A stretch of DNA of 64,000 nucleotides, taken from contig NC_063061.1 in the NCBI RefSeq assembly GCF_018812025.1, positions 8,998,589 to 9,062,588 of the forward strand, in the 5' to 3' direction. Shown piece by piece: positions 26,225 to 40,900 of the stretch. Both the position numbers and the translations under genes were made by a program. The notes beneath the pieces are model-generated. The model searched no databases. It was given only the letters and a program-made list of their open reading frames with translations, and had not been told where the DNA came from. Position 1 is the first letter of the stretch. The number at the start of each line of letters is the position of its first letter. Origin of the DNA: Megalobrama amblycephala (Eukaryota; Chordata; Actinopteri; Cypriniformes; Xenocyprididae).

Positions 26225-28969
26225 GTTTATTGTCTTCAAAAAGTCTCTATCTGCATGTTATAGCGATCTCCTGGAATGTCTCCTACATTTCCTGGAATGT
26301 CACATGATATGGCTGCATCACGAGTGCCATTTGTGGACTAAATGTGCACAAAGCGCCCTCAGGCTGTCAGTATGAATTGAAAACACAGTACATCAGAGTA
26401 TACAGCGCTCATAATGATTACATTTGGGTAAAAATTGAATAAATATTCTTCTCTATATAAATCTGACAAACATATGAGAATCTATCAATATTTCTCCAAA
26501 TCTGCAACATTTTCAGACGTTTTTTCCTCAATGGATGCTGCTGACACTCTCTTAATTCATATTAAAGGTATTGACTCATTTTTTCATTTTCATAACTCCT
26601 AACACAAATTAAGCCATAACTGTCACTATAAGCTCTCAGAATAAAACAGAGGTCAAATACTGAAGCTTGAGTCTTAGATCCTTTTAAATAATGTATAGTT
26701 AGTCAAGGTAATAACATTAAATCTAATAGTAACTTTGAGCTAATTTAAACAAGGAACGATTCAGTGCGTCTGCATCCTCATGAAGGTTAACAGGTTAATT
26801 AGAAGATTACTCCTCCTGAAATTACGTTTAATAACTTCACTTATTGCTTTACATTACTATATAATTCTGCTTCCTATGGAAACCTGACTCTGAGTAAAAA
26901 TAAATAAAACAGGTCATTGTGAAATGAAAATAAAAAATGAAGTCACACTATTAGATAAAACAAGATCTAAAGTAACACTATGAAAAAATGTCACAGTGAT
27001 AAGAAATAAAGTGACAACCCATTCTCACAGGAAAACAGAACTATTTAACAAGGTGTAGATTTCGTATGAAACGCACAATTTAAAAAAAAGTAAGTATGAA
27101 GGTCGACCCCTAAACATAACTGTCACTGGGGCACAAGCATATCATACGAAAACATAAAAATTAGATTTTACAAATACAAACAAATTAGCCATGAATTCAG
27201 CAAAATATAAAATAATTACAAATTGCCATTAGATTGTGTTGGACAAGAATGACAAAGCCAATCATGAAATATAAAGTCAAAATTATGAGGATTAAAATCA
27301 AAGTAAGAATTGCAACTGTGACAGAGCCAAGATTGCATATAAAGTCGCAATTACAAAAAAAAGTCATAATTATCTTTGTACGTCTGTGGAGAAAACATGC
27401 TTCTGTTATTATACTGTAGGGATGCCAAAATTACACACTTCACCTTTAACAAACTTCTTTTGTGAAATGTTTGGCTTGAAAAGTGCTTGGGCTGATGACA
27501 TTGAAAAACATTTCTAAATGTGTCCAAATGTGCAAAAACCAAACAAACACGTACCAACGTCAGACAAAAGACCTAGATAATGTAAACATTGTACTTGGTC
27601 ATATTTCGTACAGAAAATATGATCATGATCATGCACAGCAAGTTAATGTGACTTGAGCTCTATTTTGCCTGCTCGCCATGAACTTTTAGCTTAGAGCTGC
27701 ACTTTTTCAGCAGGCCGTTAAATGTAAAATTCAAGGGCACGGTGACCCATTTCCCTCCATCAGCTCTGTGAATGTTGTTTTGGTTAGAGAACAGAGATCC
27801 AGATGTTGAGCTCTGAGCGTTGAGAGTCAGGCCAGCCAAGAGGGGCTGAGAACCGAGTCTTGGGGGTACAGGAAGTCCCACGGTATCCACGGGAACTTTC
27901 GCATTCCATTCTTCGCCGGCCCTCTGACAGCTTTTGACATCCCCCAGCGTGGGCTCACCGCATCACCGCAATGATCCCAGAGTGGATAGAGAGCACTACT
28001 TCCTCTGAGAGAGCCGACGGCAGAGTGTTCAAGTAACGTCTTACGGAAAACACATCAGAAGGACAATCTCACACGTATAAACGTTCTTGTACCCCTCCTG
28101 CGCCAGAGGATCTAACATCACAGATATAATACGAGACTCGTAAGTGGAGACGTTTGAAACGGGCCGACAGGAAAAGAACCTGCAGCCAACTGACGTGCCG
28201 CCGTCCACTTTAAAAGTGCGCGTTATCGCTTCCCGTAAAGCAAACACACAGCTCGCTTTGAATAAAATTAAAAACTGTTTCTCCTGAAGCTAACTTTAGG
28301 GACATGGCTACTTATCCAAGGTTTTTTTGGCACCCTAAACATAAACAGAAGTGAGAAGGGAGGGTCTGGAATAAAATGAGACATGAACAATAGACGTCCA
28401 GGGCTGCAGGGGTTGGAGTGGAGGAAGGTGGGGGTGGAGGCCCTGAACTGAAAGTGATTAAACCGAGAGGAAGAAAGGAGAAAGTGAGGAGGCGTCTATT
28501 AGATGTCAGTGTGCTTTGTATCCATGTCAATGAGACGGGATTAAAGTATTGGAAATAATCTTAGAGAGCCGATGAAAGGTCAGTCCGGGAGAGGGAGAGG
28601 CCAAGAGGAACATATGGCCCAGCTGAGGAGTCGCTAATGTTATACAGCGGGTTAGAGACACTAACACACACACACATATGAATGAGAGAGGGACCGGTTC
28701 AAATAAAACAAATAAAGAGATCCAGATAAATAAGTATGAAAAGTATTGTGTTACATGTGGCGTAAATCGAAGCACCCAGTGGAGATCATTTCGAATTCTG
28801 TGAGCGGTTACGATTAGCGGTATTCCTCCTGTCTGTGTGAATAAATCAAAAGTACTAACAACAACCTGCAGTTGGACAATTCGGTCAAATATATTCGTCG
28901 ATAAACGGCGAGGGTGGATATTGTTTGTTTACAGATGTTGTTTACAATCCAAATCTTAGTAAATATGAA

Positions 28970-29260
28970 ATTAGTTGTTTTAACAGCATAATAAGGGTTC
29001 ATTAGTGTTTTTAACACAGATTTGGATTAGCTGTGTTCTTTGTGTATCTAATTAGAGCATCACTCTCAATGCAAAACCAGCAGAATTAACCATAGCCAGA
29101 CTAATTACTGGTGTGAAATCAAATCGGCTCGTTGAAAGAAGTGCGCGCTAATGAGCCCTTATTAACCAAGCTAAATAACTCAGAGGGAAAAGGCGGAACT
29201 AGGATTTATTTTTCTTTAGGTTACGTGTTTAGGAGAAATAATAAGTCATAATCGAGGCAC
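28970..29260. other. Candidate conserved non-coding element
   Basis: A dense cluster of TAAT cores (CTAATTAGAGC, CTAATTACTGG, GCTAATGAGCC, ATTAACCAAGC) in unique-looking sequence. It could be an enhancer. Conservation was not testable here. Confidence 0.3.
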
Positions 29261-30329
29261 TGTCATTGAGCTTGTGAGAAAATGTGTAGCTGCCAAGAAT
29301 ACATACCAAAATTAGGTTGTTTTCTTCTTCTTTTTTTTTTTCACCTTTTTATTTTTTGTTCTTTCCTGCATGACCCATTTCTCTGGGCTGCAGAATCATG
29401 CGACGAGAGATCAGGAGTGACACAATCAGATCAGATCACAACATCCAAACTCTCTCACCTTTATGACAAAAAAAAAACTTGATGGCAAAAAAAAAAAAAA
29501 AATTATATACAAAGACAAAACGTGGGAGGATTATCAAGTAGAGCTGAGGGGAAAATTGCTGCACAAAATGCAATTCTGCATTCTTTTAAATACATTTTTA
29601 ATAATTATAGTGAAATGATAAATATGCAGGACAAACCATTAGAGATATAAATAAGTGCTACACTAAATTGAAAAATTTGGGCTATTTTAATATATAATTA
29701 ACAGTAAATAAGCTCCTCTCTAGTGTTTTTTTTATTATTATAGCTAACTAAGGTAAATGTGACATATTGTTCACAAGCTGTTTTACTGACGTCTTTCCGT
29801 GTTTGAAACACAAATAAAGTGATTACATAAAGTGAGACATGATATATTCCGGTGAGTTGTATTGTAATTTTCAACATACCTTTTGATGTTCATGCATGTT
29901 TTTCGAGATATAACTTGTATTAATGTGGAAGAAAAGACTCCGCTTGAACTGAGATGCTACAGCGATCCGTCATGTCACATTTAAGAGTGTCAAAATGCCA
30001 TTTATTGTTTTAGAATTTGTTGTTAGAATTTGAAAACTGAAACTTTGTTTCTTATCAGAAGTAACAAAGCACAAAGCTCTTAGTGATTATTGGATGCAGG
30101 TGCTACAAATGTTTGATGTAGCAAAAAAAGCAGACCTGGCAACCCTGGCTTGAACTACAGGTCATTCATAGGGTCAAAAAAGCTTGCTTTAACGTAGCTT
30201 TTAACTGTTAATGCGTTATCGTCAGGTTAACTAAATTCAACATGAGAGATTTTCTTCACACACAGTATGAGTTGCAGTCTGAACACGTTTTTCTGCACCC
30301 TTTGACAGGATATAATTGGCCCTGATCAT

Positions 30330-30425
30330 CAGCTGTTTTTAAACAATCGGCCGGTGGCCGATATTGATAATAAAATCTTTTATCGGCCGATACAGATTGC
30401 TGGCCGATACATCGGTGCAACTCTA
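30330..30425. repeat. Transposon fragment with GGCCGATAC words
   Basis: Repeated CGGCCGATA/TGGCCGATACATCGGTGCA words, typical of the end of a common fish DNA transposon. Only the terminal part is present. Confidence 0.5.
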
Positions 30426-32451
30426 CTGATAATATATGTTGTTCAGAACATAAATTTGTACTGCTTTCATGCAGCATCCAAAAATCCAAGTATTTTATGA
30501 AATAGTGACGTACTAGGCAGTTTTTTTTTTTAAAAAAGAGATTTTGAATCACTTTGTGTAGCCATTGTGACTACCTGAAATGGAATCATGAGATGCCTGG
30601 ATTCCCACCTAGTGGAAATGTAGTAAGTTTTTGATGGCCTTGAAGTTACCAAGACCTTCTAGTGGGCCTTTTCACTGCACATGGGACCAATGCACATGAG
30701 TTCCTCCAGCAGGTTCATCAGCCTGTGTCCATATCGAGCCTCTTTGCTCAGTGAGGTTTAAAGGCATATGAGCATGTATAAGGGAGCCACAGCTGGCTCC
30801 CAAGAGTTCTGACCCGTTCTGGTCAAGTGAAGCATAAACTGTGTCGGCTGCCCACAAACACGTGAGTCAGGTATGAAGGGGGGCGGCAGATCTGTTGTGT
30901 CTGACCGCGGTCGGCTGAGCAGCTCCAGTCACACCTGAGTCCATTCTGCAGGAACGGGTCAGTGGCTGAGACCGAACAGCTACAGCCGTCCAACTCCTTA
31001 CTGACTGCTGTCTAAACTTGAAGTAAACATGCAGAGCAGAACCGGGAGAGCCGATAGTGGGAAACCTTTTTTGTTTTTTTCCTTTTTCTCAGTGGGGTTT
31101 AATTTTCACAAATGAGCCTGAACGATCTTTTGACAAACGTTACAAATCAACCTAGTCTGGTCATCTGCACACAATAACTCTTACGCACCATTCCATGTGG
31201 TGTAAATCAAGTCATTTTTCTCCTTCGGCAATAGATTCTCACTGAGATAAAACTTTGATTTGTGGCCTTTCCCAGTGTCACAGACAGATTATGAAAAAAA
31301 GGCATCTTGGGAAGTTGGGAAGCTGCAAATATTCCAGCAAAGGCCATTTCAGTGAGACCAAGACAAATGCGATTCAATGCTGATTTTCTTCAAATCGGTT
31401 AAGCAGCTCTTGATATGTTCACCTCGTGTGCCTATATATATATTGTCTCAAAGGGACGATTAGCAATTTTCATTGAGCGTAGCGGTTGCTAACCATTTTG
31501 CTGCAACAATGGGAAAAAGAATGTTTTGCTCAATTCCGAGAACCATGACCTGTCAAAGTAAATGCCCTTAGACGTCGACTAATGGCTTCCACATTACAAA
31601 ACGCATAACTCCACACAGCTAGCCCGAAGCTAACAACATTAACGACAAAGAAAATACTACCTTAAGGACTGTGAAATCTTTAGCGTTGCTAAAAATCCTA
31701 TTAGCAGTAATGCTAACATTATTACAACTACAATTACATCATTCAAAAAGGATGCAAGGGTTTAAATTTGGATTTAAAGAGATGAATGTTAGGTGGAAGA
31801 AAGCAATGCCCTAGGGGATCGAGAGAGATGGCAAGAACAGGGTAGAAAGGATGGGGGGGCCAGGGGTCTCTGGCGTCTATTGTTTCACAGCCCATTATAC
31901 ATGTGGGTTTCATTAAGACAAAATAAAGGAACCAAGAACACTGTCTTTTGTACTTCTGAAGGGGGAACCATAATCCAGAACCAGGCCAGATCTCAATTTA
32001 AAGTACATACCATGTAGATATTATCTAAATTGCTTACATGTTTACTGTCAAACATCTTTTCAAGAGAAATTACTCACTCAACACTTTTAGCACAAAGACT
32101 AGCCTTTGACTAAAGCCTTTAGGCCTGTAATTTACTCAGGCAAAGACAGCAATAAAAGGCACATTAATATTAAGTGTTTGGGCTCAGCCAATCCTGATCC
32201 CACAACAAAAAGAACATGGTGGAAAAAATAGCAGCAAAAGAAACAACATGATAGAGCATTTAACTAACAAGTGACTCAAACATACAAACACAGCAGACCG
32301 TGACGGCGGTAAGACTCCAGCATGTCTTGAGAACTACTTCAAACGCGACGTCAACCACAGCCTCAAAAAGCATGACGATAACAATAAAAGTATCAGATAT
32401 ATTCAGGGACACAAACAGTGTTAGGAAGTGTTAATGAGGGAGAGATCCTAC

Positions 32452-32520
32452 CTGTCGATGATGACGGGATCGGAGGGTGTCTCGTTTCGGTTCCCGCAAC
32501 TCTTTTTGTCACAACAACGA
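32452..32520 (-). CDS. ebf1: ebf1 exon 6 (residues 162-184, second half of zinc knuckle)
   Basis: The 69-base exon has acceptor CCTTCAG and donor GTAGGA (GT at 32451-32450). It encodes [20 protein letters not shown] and IID plus two bases of Arg185. It supplies Cys164 and Cys170 of the zinc knuckle as well as Arg163 and Pro177. The next expected exon, beginning RFFLKFFLKC, was looked for on the minus strand between 1 and 32440 and not found. Intron 6 therefore leaves the window. Confidence 0.96.
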
Positions 32521-34867
32521 CTGAAGGGACAGAAGAAAATATCAGTTAAAAAAGGGCATCATGTATAACATTAAGACATTTACGGTCCTATGTCATGAGT
32601 ACTATACCGACCATTTTTTCTGAACTTTTTTTTGTCCAGAGGAAATGTTATATTTTGATTGTCTTTGTATTTGTGTTTTAACTATTAAGGTTTATGCAAA
32701 TTGTATTGAATAACAATTTGCTAAAGAAACATACTCAATGCAAGAACATTAAAGGTGCCATCGAACGTTTTTTACAAGATGTAATATAAGTCTAAGGTGT
32801 CCCCTGAATGTGTCTGTGAAGTTTCAGCTCAAAATACCCCATAGATTTTTTTTAACTGCCTATTTTGAGGCATAATTAGAAATGCACCGATTCAGGCTGT
32901 GGCCCCTTTAATTGCTCACGCTCTCCGCCCCCTCCCGAGCTCTCTATCACTGCATAAACAAAGTTCACACAGCTAATATAACCCTCAAAATGGATCTTTA
33001 CAAAGTGTTCGTCATGCAGCATGTCTAATCGCGTAAGTATAGTATTTATTTGGATGTTTACATTGAATGAGTTTGAGGCTATACTCCGTGGCTAACGGCT
33101 AATGCTACACTGTTGGAGAGATTTATAAAGAATGAAGTTGTGTTTATGAAATATACAGACTGCAAGTGTTTAATAATGAAAATAGCGACGGCTCTTGTCT
33201 CCGTGAATACAGTAAGAAACGGTGGTAACTTTAACCACATTTAACAGTGCATTAGTAACATGCTAACAAAAGACAATTTACAAATATCACTAAAAATATC
33301 ATGCTATCATGGATCATGTCAGTTATTATCGCTCCATCTGCCATTTTTAGCTATTGTCCTTGCTTGCTTACCTAGTCTGATAATTCAGCTGTGCACAGAT
33401 CCAGAGGTTAATACTGGCTGCCCTTGTGTAATGCCTCGATCATGGGCTGGCATATGCAAATATTGGGGGCGTACACCCCGACTGTTATGTAACAGTCGGT
33501 GTTATGTTGAGATTTGCCTGTTCTTCGGAGGTCTTTTAAACAAATGAGATTTACATAAGAAGGAGGAAACAATGGAGTTTGAGACTCACTGTATGTCATT
33601 TCCATGTACTGAACTCTTGTTATTCAACTATGCCGAGGTAAATTAAATTTTCAATTCGATGGCACCTTTAACATAAATGCTTAAATATAGAAGCTACACT
33701 AGAACAGGAATTTAACTGGATTGGGAAAAGTAGTTTCTATGGCTGCATCCAAAATCGCATACTTCCCTACTATATAGTAGGCGAAAAAAAGTATGTCCGA
33801 ATTCACATTACTCATAAAAGCGAAGACAAAAAGAACCTACTTCCGGCGAGATTGTGAAGTGTGCATACGATGGACACTTTACTATCCCATGAGGCCATGG
33901 CAGAGGATTTGTGAATGGCAGTGAAGCGACGCAACTGACGCTGGTAGGTCACATGATAATGACAGCATGGTGGATGTAGTACGTCTGGATTACATTCAAA
34001 CTACGCATATAGAACATACTTTTTTAGTGGTCATGAAGTATTCAAATAATTTAAAATAAGTACCTATTCAAAAGTATGTGATTTCGGACACAGCCAAATA
34101 GATGGTTAAATGGGAGTGGCTTAAAAGAGGGCTTGGTGACATCACCCAAAAAGGAAAGTCGTTTCAGTGGTGGAACAAGTTAATACAGACTTTTTTCTTC
34201 TGAATAATTTAACCAATGAATTGCACACAATAAGAGCAGAAACATGTATTAAGAAAGTAAATAAGGTAATTTTTTGATGCCTTATTGACTTTATAAGTTA
34301 AAAACTAAATCTATCACCCCCTTGAGTACTGAAGTGTGTTACTGCCACATTAACATAAGAACCCGCGTTAAGAACTGCTTGCTTGTGAGTTGGCCAAAAA
34401 TTCGCATTTGCATAGGTGATGAAGGTCTAGCAGAATGACAAGAGGAGAATTTAAGGTGTGTGAGGGGCTTCAGTGGCGGTTTGGAGACCACCGGCATCAC
34501 ATTTCTACCGCACAGATGGCAGTAGGACACTGAATAAGGGCTGGGGACAAAACTGTCACATGACACCCCTGGCATTGTCCTTCCCCCTTCAGTTTTTCTT
34601 CCTCCCACAACTCTCTCTGCTTCCACCCTCTCGCCTTACGGTTTCTCTTGTTACCTCATTCCCAGCTCCCTATTTTCTCCAATGACACAGTTTTCTGATG
34701 TACCAATAGACTTTATCATTCATTCATGGACTACAAGCGTTCAGGAGATCGTATCTTAAGATGTACCATGCTTATTCATGAGGAACTGTGTGCGATTTAT
34801 ATAATACACTTCTTCAGGTATGCATGATGAATGTCTTTCTTTAGAAACTCATCATGAATAGAGGGCT

Positions 34868-34918
<51 letters not shown>

Positions 34919-37900
34919 ATCTACATCTCTATCTCTCTCGCCCCTCCTTCTGCAAGGCTTCCTCAACTAGGTCAGTGTCCTCCCAAAGGACTGGAACAAG
35001 GGATTGCAGTGCCTCTGTGTGTGTGTGTGTGTGTTTGTGAATCTATGTGTGTGTATTTATACAGTGCAGGAAGAAGATTTGTAGGAGCCTAATGATCAAA
35101 TCCGGCAGCGCCCATGGGAGACATGGTTTAGCTCCTAAAAAACACGGAACCTTGAGCATACAAATTCATAGATACACACTCAAAACAATTAAAGACAAAC
35201 ATTTTTAACTAGGTTTTCGCAACAAGCAAGGGTGTTGTAGGTGGTTGCCAGGGTGTTGCTATGCGGTTTTGGGTGGTCAATGGGTCAATGACAAATAATT
35301 GTCCACAACAACGCAAAAGAAAATGTTCTTCCCTTTGTAATTATGTTGGTCTCTTTTACACCATTTTTAATGAAATTTCACTTCTAATGACCCTAAAAAT
35401 GTCATGTGGTGGTTTTTTTTTTGTTTTTTTTATTCAACTTTTTACCTTGAAAATTGTTTAAAATATAGAAATATCATGAATTTATTAATTATATTATTAT
35501 ATTATAAATTCATTAATATCACTGTTTTGGGGAGTTACACTAAACAACATTTTACAACTTATTCTAACACTGCATTGTCATAAAAAGCTCCAATTATCTG
35601 ATTTTTTTTATTTTTTATTATTTGCCTTGATATAGTCATAAGGGTCTTCAAGGGCCTTCTCTGCATGTTTCTGCATATTGCTTGCACCACATGACTTTAA
35701 TTTTGCCGACAAATGTTTTTTTCTAATATTAATAAGTAGTGTAGAAGTTCTGTCCTCAGTTAAAAAAATGTATAAATAAATAAATATTACATTAAAACAT
35801 GCTCATCACAGAAGAGGTGTATTCAAGTCATTGCATATATGTTGCATTTTAATGAATTTTTAAATAAATAAACACATCTGGACAAAAAAAAATAAATTGT
35901 GTGATGTCATTAACCCTAATGTTACATTGCTATGAGTTATTTGAGGTCAGCAGCACAGTGTACTTACATATTTAAAGTTACATATCGGAACAAACCCTTA
36001 ACCCTAAGTATGAAAAATAATAAACATTTGCTTTAGCAAACACAACTACAGTTATTATTACACGCCTACATTAGGTTAGAGGGGAGGTGGAGAAGGTTAT
36101 AATCTTTTTTCCTGATCCTCTTCAAGATCGTCCCGTAGGACACCCAAAGGAAATCACATCTTAGATCTTAACGCTTCCTTCCTGATGCAGCTTTTGAAGA
36201 AATGTCTAAATGGGCTCATGTAATTAGCAGGATGTAGTCGACGTTGGAACGCGTCTACCAAACATATGTTTCCTTTCCATGATTCCTTTGATTCATGACA
36301 TTGGATTTGTATTTTGACAACTTTAGTCTTTAGAACAATTTTGGCCAGTTTCGCGACAAACAACATCCTGAAATGCATTCCGTGTTTTTTTTTTCTCCCC
36401 CTAGTTTGTTAAAACGATAGGAATAAGCACTTTTGTCCCACACTTGCAAGCTGGCATGGCACCATATGGCTAATGGTGGTGCGTGGCAATTAGTGGAGCT
36501 GATTAATGGTGAACAGCCTAATTTTCTGCTTATAATTGCGGCAGCGTTTGAAGGTACACATACAGTCGCGCACATACACAATTGCATATCAATGCTGATT
36601 TGGCAGGTGGGGGGATGAGGACCACATTGGTTTGAATATACATTAGCTGCCAATTCTAAAAGTAAAAAGAAAAATCGGGTGATTTTTTTAATTGCGAAAG
36701 TGCCTATATGACATCTTTAAGTAGCGTGATGCGTTGCTGGGAAAACTTGGTATATATTTCATGGACGCCACGTGAGCCAGGGCACATTTGTTAGCAGAGC
36801 AGACTGAAATTTCAGATTGAGTAATGAGTTTCTGCTTGTCCTAATTAACCAGGCATCAGGGTGATATTCATGAGGGGGGGTGGGGGGTTACAAGGGTGGG
36901 CGGCACTGTTAAAATACCACTAAAAATAGGCACGAGTCGATCATCACAACCTACTTTTAAGCAAATTCATCTTTGGATGTTAATTAAATACATAGCATTT
37001 GATAGAAAAAGTCATCTCCTACTTGTTTTTTTGGCTCTGTTCTTCACTAGGGGTTTGACCTGGATAGTATTAATATGAAACGAGCTTCTATTTATTAATA
37101 TGCTGTTTTGGTAACGTAAGACTCAATACCCATAAGAGCAAATAAAATTTAAACAGAATACAGCACTAGAGCGTACTGGTTAGTGTTCTAACCGGGTGAC
37201 AGAATAAAGCAACAAGCCAAATGACATTTTGACATTTACTTGGTTTCTATTATGGGGTAGCTCCGCCTACAGTGAAATCTCATTGGTTCATCATACCTGA
37301 GTATTAAATCTGAAAAGCTGCATCTGCATTTGAATAAGAACTTACTTTGAGATCTTTACAGTATGAATGAAATCCGGACATACTACATCTGCCGTTGTCA
37401 TGTGACTTACAGTTGCGTCACTTCACTGCCATTCACAAAACATCTCTCGTGAAAGGCATGGGATAGTAAAGTGACCTTCGTTCGTCTTCGGAACACAAAT
37501 TAAGACATTTTTGATGAAATCAAAATGTTCACATTGTAAACACGGTGCAGCGCTTCCAGGTGCTGCTCACCTGAACAGTGTCAACCAATAATAAGTCAGC
37601 ATTCTCACGTAGAACCTGGAAGCGCTGCACTGTGTTTACAACGTGAACAGCTAAAGAGACTGACAGGGAAGAGAAGAAATTGTTGAATAAAGTCGTTATT
37701 TTTGTTTTGTATTCTCGTCACTTCATAACATTAAGGTCAGGGGTCATTTTAGGTTGAGGGCCGGATGGGAAAAAATGTAACCATGTGCGGGACGATTATT
37801 TATTTATTTGTTTTTTAAACCTTAGTAAGCTGACATTAATATTAACCATACAAACTACATATTCATTTGCAAGAAAAACACACTGCTCTTTGAAAACTGC

Positions 37901-40900
37901 ATTTGTTTTTACTGCGAAAAGACTATTCGATTTTTAAAATAATATATATTTTTTTTTTTTATTATTAATGATTTTTTTTTTTATGGCCAATTCCAATTTT
38001 TTTGGAGCAAATTTGATACCGGTTGCCAATTTTTTTTTCATTTATTTATTTATTTGTTTGTTTGTTGTTTATTTGTTCTATAACAGGCCAAACTGGCCTT
38101 AAACAAAAATATGTGTAGCCATTCGGTATACAGGCGCCACTGCATGAGCAGTTGTTTTTTTATTTAAATTAGATTGTATAATTTCAAGGTTTACATTAAA
38201 AAAACAGCATGGTCTGACTTTATAGCTTTGTGAAATTATGCTACATAAGACACCTGCACAAAATAAAAATAGCAGATGGACTGAATGAAAATGCAAATTC
38301 ACTCTATAACAGTAGGTGGCGCTTGTGAAACAGCAAGCATTTCCTTGGTTACCGCTGTACACAAAGCAGCGCTGCGCTTATAAAATAGACTATTTAACCG
38401 GAGATCAAAACTTTTCTAAAGACATTTCCCTTCTAAGTTACATTCATATAAAACCCAATTCAATATTTATATTTTTCCTATATTTCACAAACAGTGAGCT
38501 TGACCAGATACAGTATTTGCTCTGCTGGCGTATCTGTGTTATTCTTTGCGTCCATATTCAGCATGTGGCTGTGTTAACGTTTAATATATATAAATATTAC
38601 AGACTTCGTAATATTTCCACACAAATGACAATTTGGGAAATTATTGCAAAGCAGTTTGTTTGCAAGTCCAGAATAGATATTGGCCAAAACAAAACTAATA
38701 ACCGTTCGGATTTATGGCTGATGGACCATGCATAGCTGATTTTATTATTGTTCAAACAATCCCCCGGGCCAGATTGGACACCTTTGTGGGCCGTATTTGG
38801 CCCGCGGGCCGTATGTTTGACACCTTGATTAAGGTTGAACCGCTGTAGTCACATGAACTATTTTAACAATGTCTTTACTACCTTTCTGGGTCTTGAAAGT
38901 GGTAATTACGTCTATAGGGAGGTCAGAAAGCTCTCGGATATCATAAAAAATATCTTAATTTGTGTTGAAGATGAACTAAGGTCATTAAGATATGCTAGTG
39001 CACGCCGAAAAATATGAACAACTTAATATTAATGACTTGAATGATCTTGTTTGCTGAGATATATATAATTTGCATGCAATTAAATGCTCTCTAGAATGAG
39101 AATGTCAGTTTCCACTAATACCACCTGTCTCTGACTAGCGTTAGCAAGTAGCTAACCGTGTGCTGAATTCAGAACTGCAAACATCTTATATTTTCAAAAG
39201 GAAACGTCTGAACTGAAAAAAGATGCTTGTCATGCAATTTGGTGGGATATGTTCTGATTTACTGCGACTGCACTGTGACATGTTGCATTTTTAGCATGGA
39301 CGGACAAATTATTTGGAAACTTGGCGCATCGCACCTGGTTAGTACAAAGTGTAATGTAAAAAGTCTCACCTGCACATGATTTCATGAGTCAGGAGAACGC
39401 GGCACATCTCCGGGTTCTTATCTTGACCTTCATAGATGATGGGCTTTGAACAGAGAGAAGAAAAGAAGTCAGCTTGGACACACAGGCTTTATTTAACACT
39501 AGAATGAATCATTTAGGCAATCAAAATTAAATGAAGCATGTTACATATGAAGCTGTTTTAAAACATATGCTACAGGAAGCTGACACAGACCATCTAACAT
39601 CCCAAAAACATTTCCTCCACTCATCCACCCTTAAATTCAGCTATGGAGTCACAGAAGCCAATTTCACTTGAGAAACACACTGAGAGGAGGCGTAGTTCTG
39701 CCGTTAAAGCCTGTTGGCCTGGTCGTATTTAATAAATATCAGCATGTGTCATGGGGAATCGTCTAAGCTGTTCCAATAGGCTATTTCTGGACAGGCTGTC
39801 CAAAGCTCTGGCTCCACACAGGACTTTGGCTCATTACGTAAAGGAAAACAGAAGGTGAGAAATGAAGGTGCTGCAATAAGGGCTCATTGTTTTACTTCTA
39901 GCTCAGGTAATTATTCTCCCTACAGGGCATGGGGCTGAGGTGGGGTAACATGTGGTAGAGGATGGGATGTACAATAGCACCAGCTCAGAGCGGTTTGAGG
40001 GATGGGTAACAAGCCGAAGAACACCTGTTGTAGGTGGAGGAGATGGTAAGGAACATAATTGATTGGCTGCTCAGATTCTAACGAGAGGGAGAGCTCAAAA
40101 CAATGACAGTGATTCCTAATGGTGGGGGAACATATTTATCAAAAATAATAAAAATCAACAGTAACTGCTGGTTGCAACCCATTTTACTTCTGTGATACAG
40201 TGTATGTGAAACGTGATATTTAACAAGAGTCTAATTCAGATGGCGAACATACACATTAAAGGATTAGTTCACTTTCAAATTAAAATTTCCTGATAATTTA
40301 CTCACCCCCATGTCATCCAAGATGTCCATGTCCTTCTTTCTTCAGTTGAAAAAGAAATTAAGGTTTTTGAGGAAAACACTCCAGGATATTTCTCCATATA
40401 GTGGAATTCAATGGCCTCCAGACTGTTGAAGGTGAAAATTACAGTTTCAGTGCAGCTTCAAAGGGCTTTAAACAATACCAGACGAGGAATAAGGGTCTTA
40501 TCTAGAGAAACCATCACTCATTTTATATATATAAAAAAAAGTTTTAACAATAAATGCTCATCTTGAACTAGCTCTCCTCTTCTCTATTAGAATTCCGGCA
40601 GTGTAGACACTGCTAAGTGTATTACTGCCCTCCACAGGTCAAAGTTTGAACTTGTTATATACTTGCACTCGCATATTGTATATGACAATTTAGTTCAAAC
40701 TTTGACCTGTGGAGGGCAGTAATACACTTAGCAGAGTCTACACTGCTGGAATTCTAATAGAGAAGAAGAAGAGAGCTAGTTCAAGATGAGCATTTATGGT
40801 TAAAATGTATACAATTGTATTTATTTTTTTTAGAAAATGAGTGATGGTTTCTCTAGATAAGACCCTTATTTCTCGTCTGGGATCACGTAGAACTCTTTGA

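Larger units (their letters stand above)
32521..39369 (-). other. ebf1: ebf1 intron 5 (6.8 kb, repeat-rich)
   Basis: Intron between exons 5 and 6. It contains the TTAA-flanked element 32753-33667, the MITE 33740-34096, a TC microsatellite and a palindromic repeat split by a hAT element. 36380-36870 is a candidate conserved element. Confidence 0.9.
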
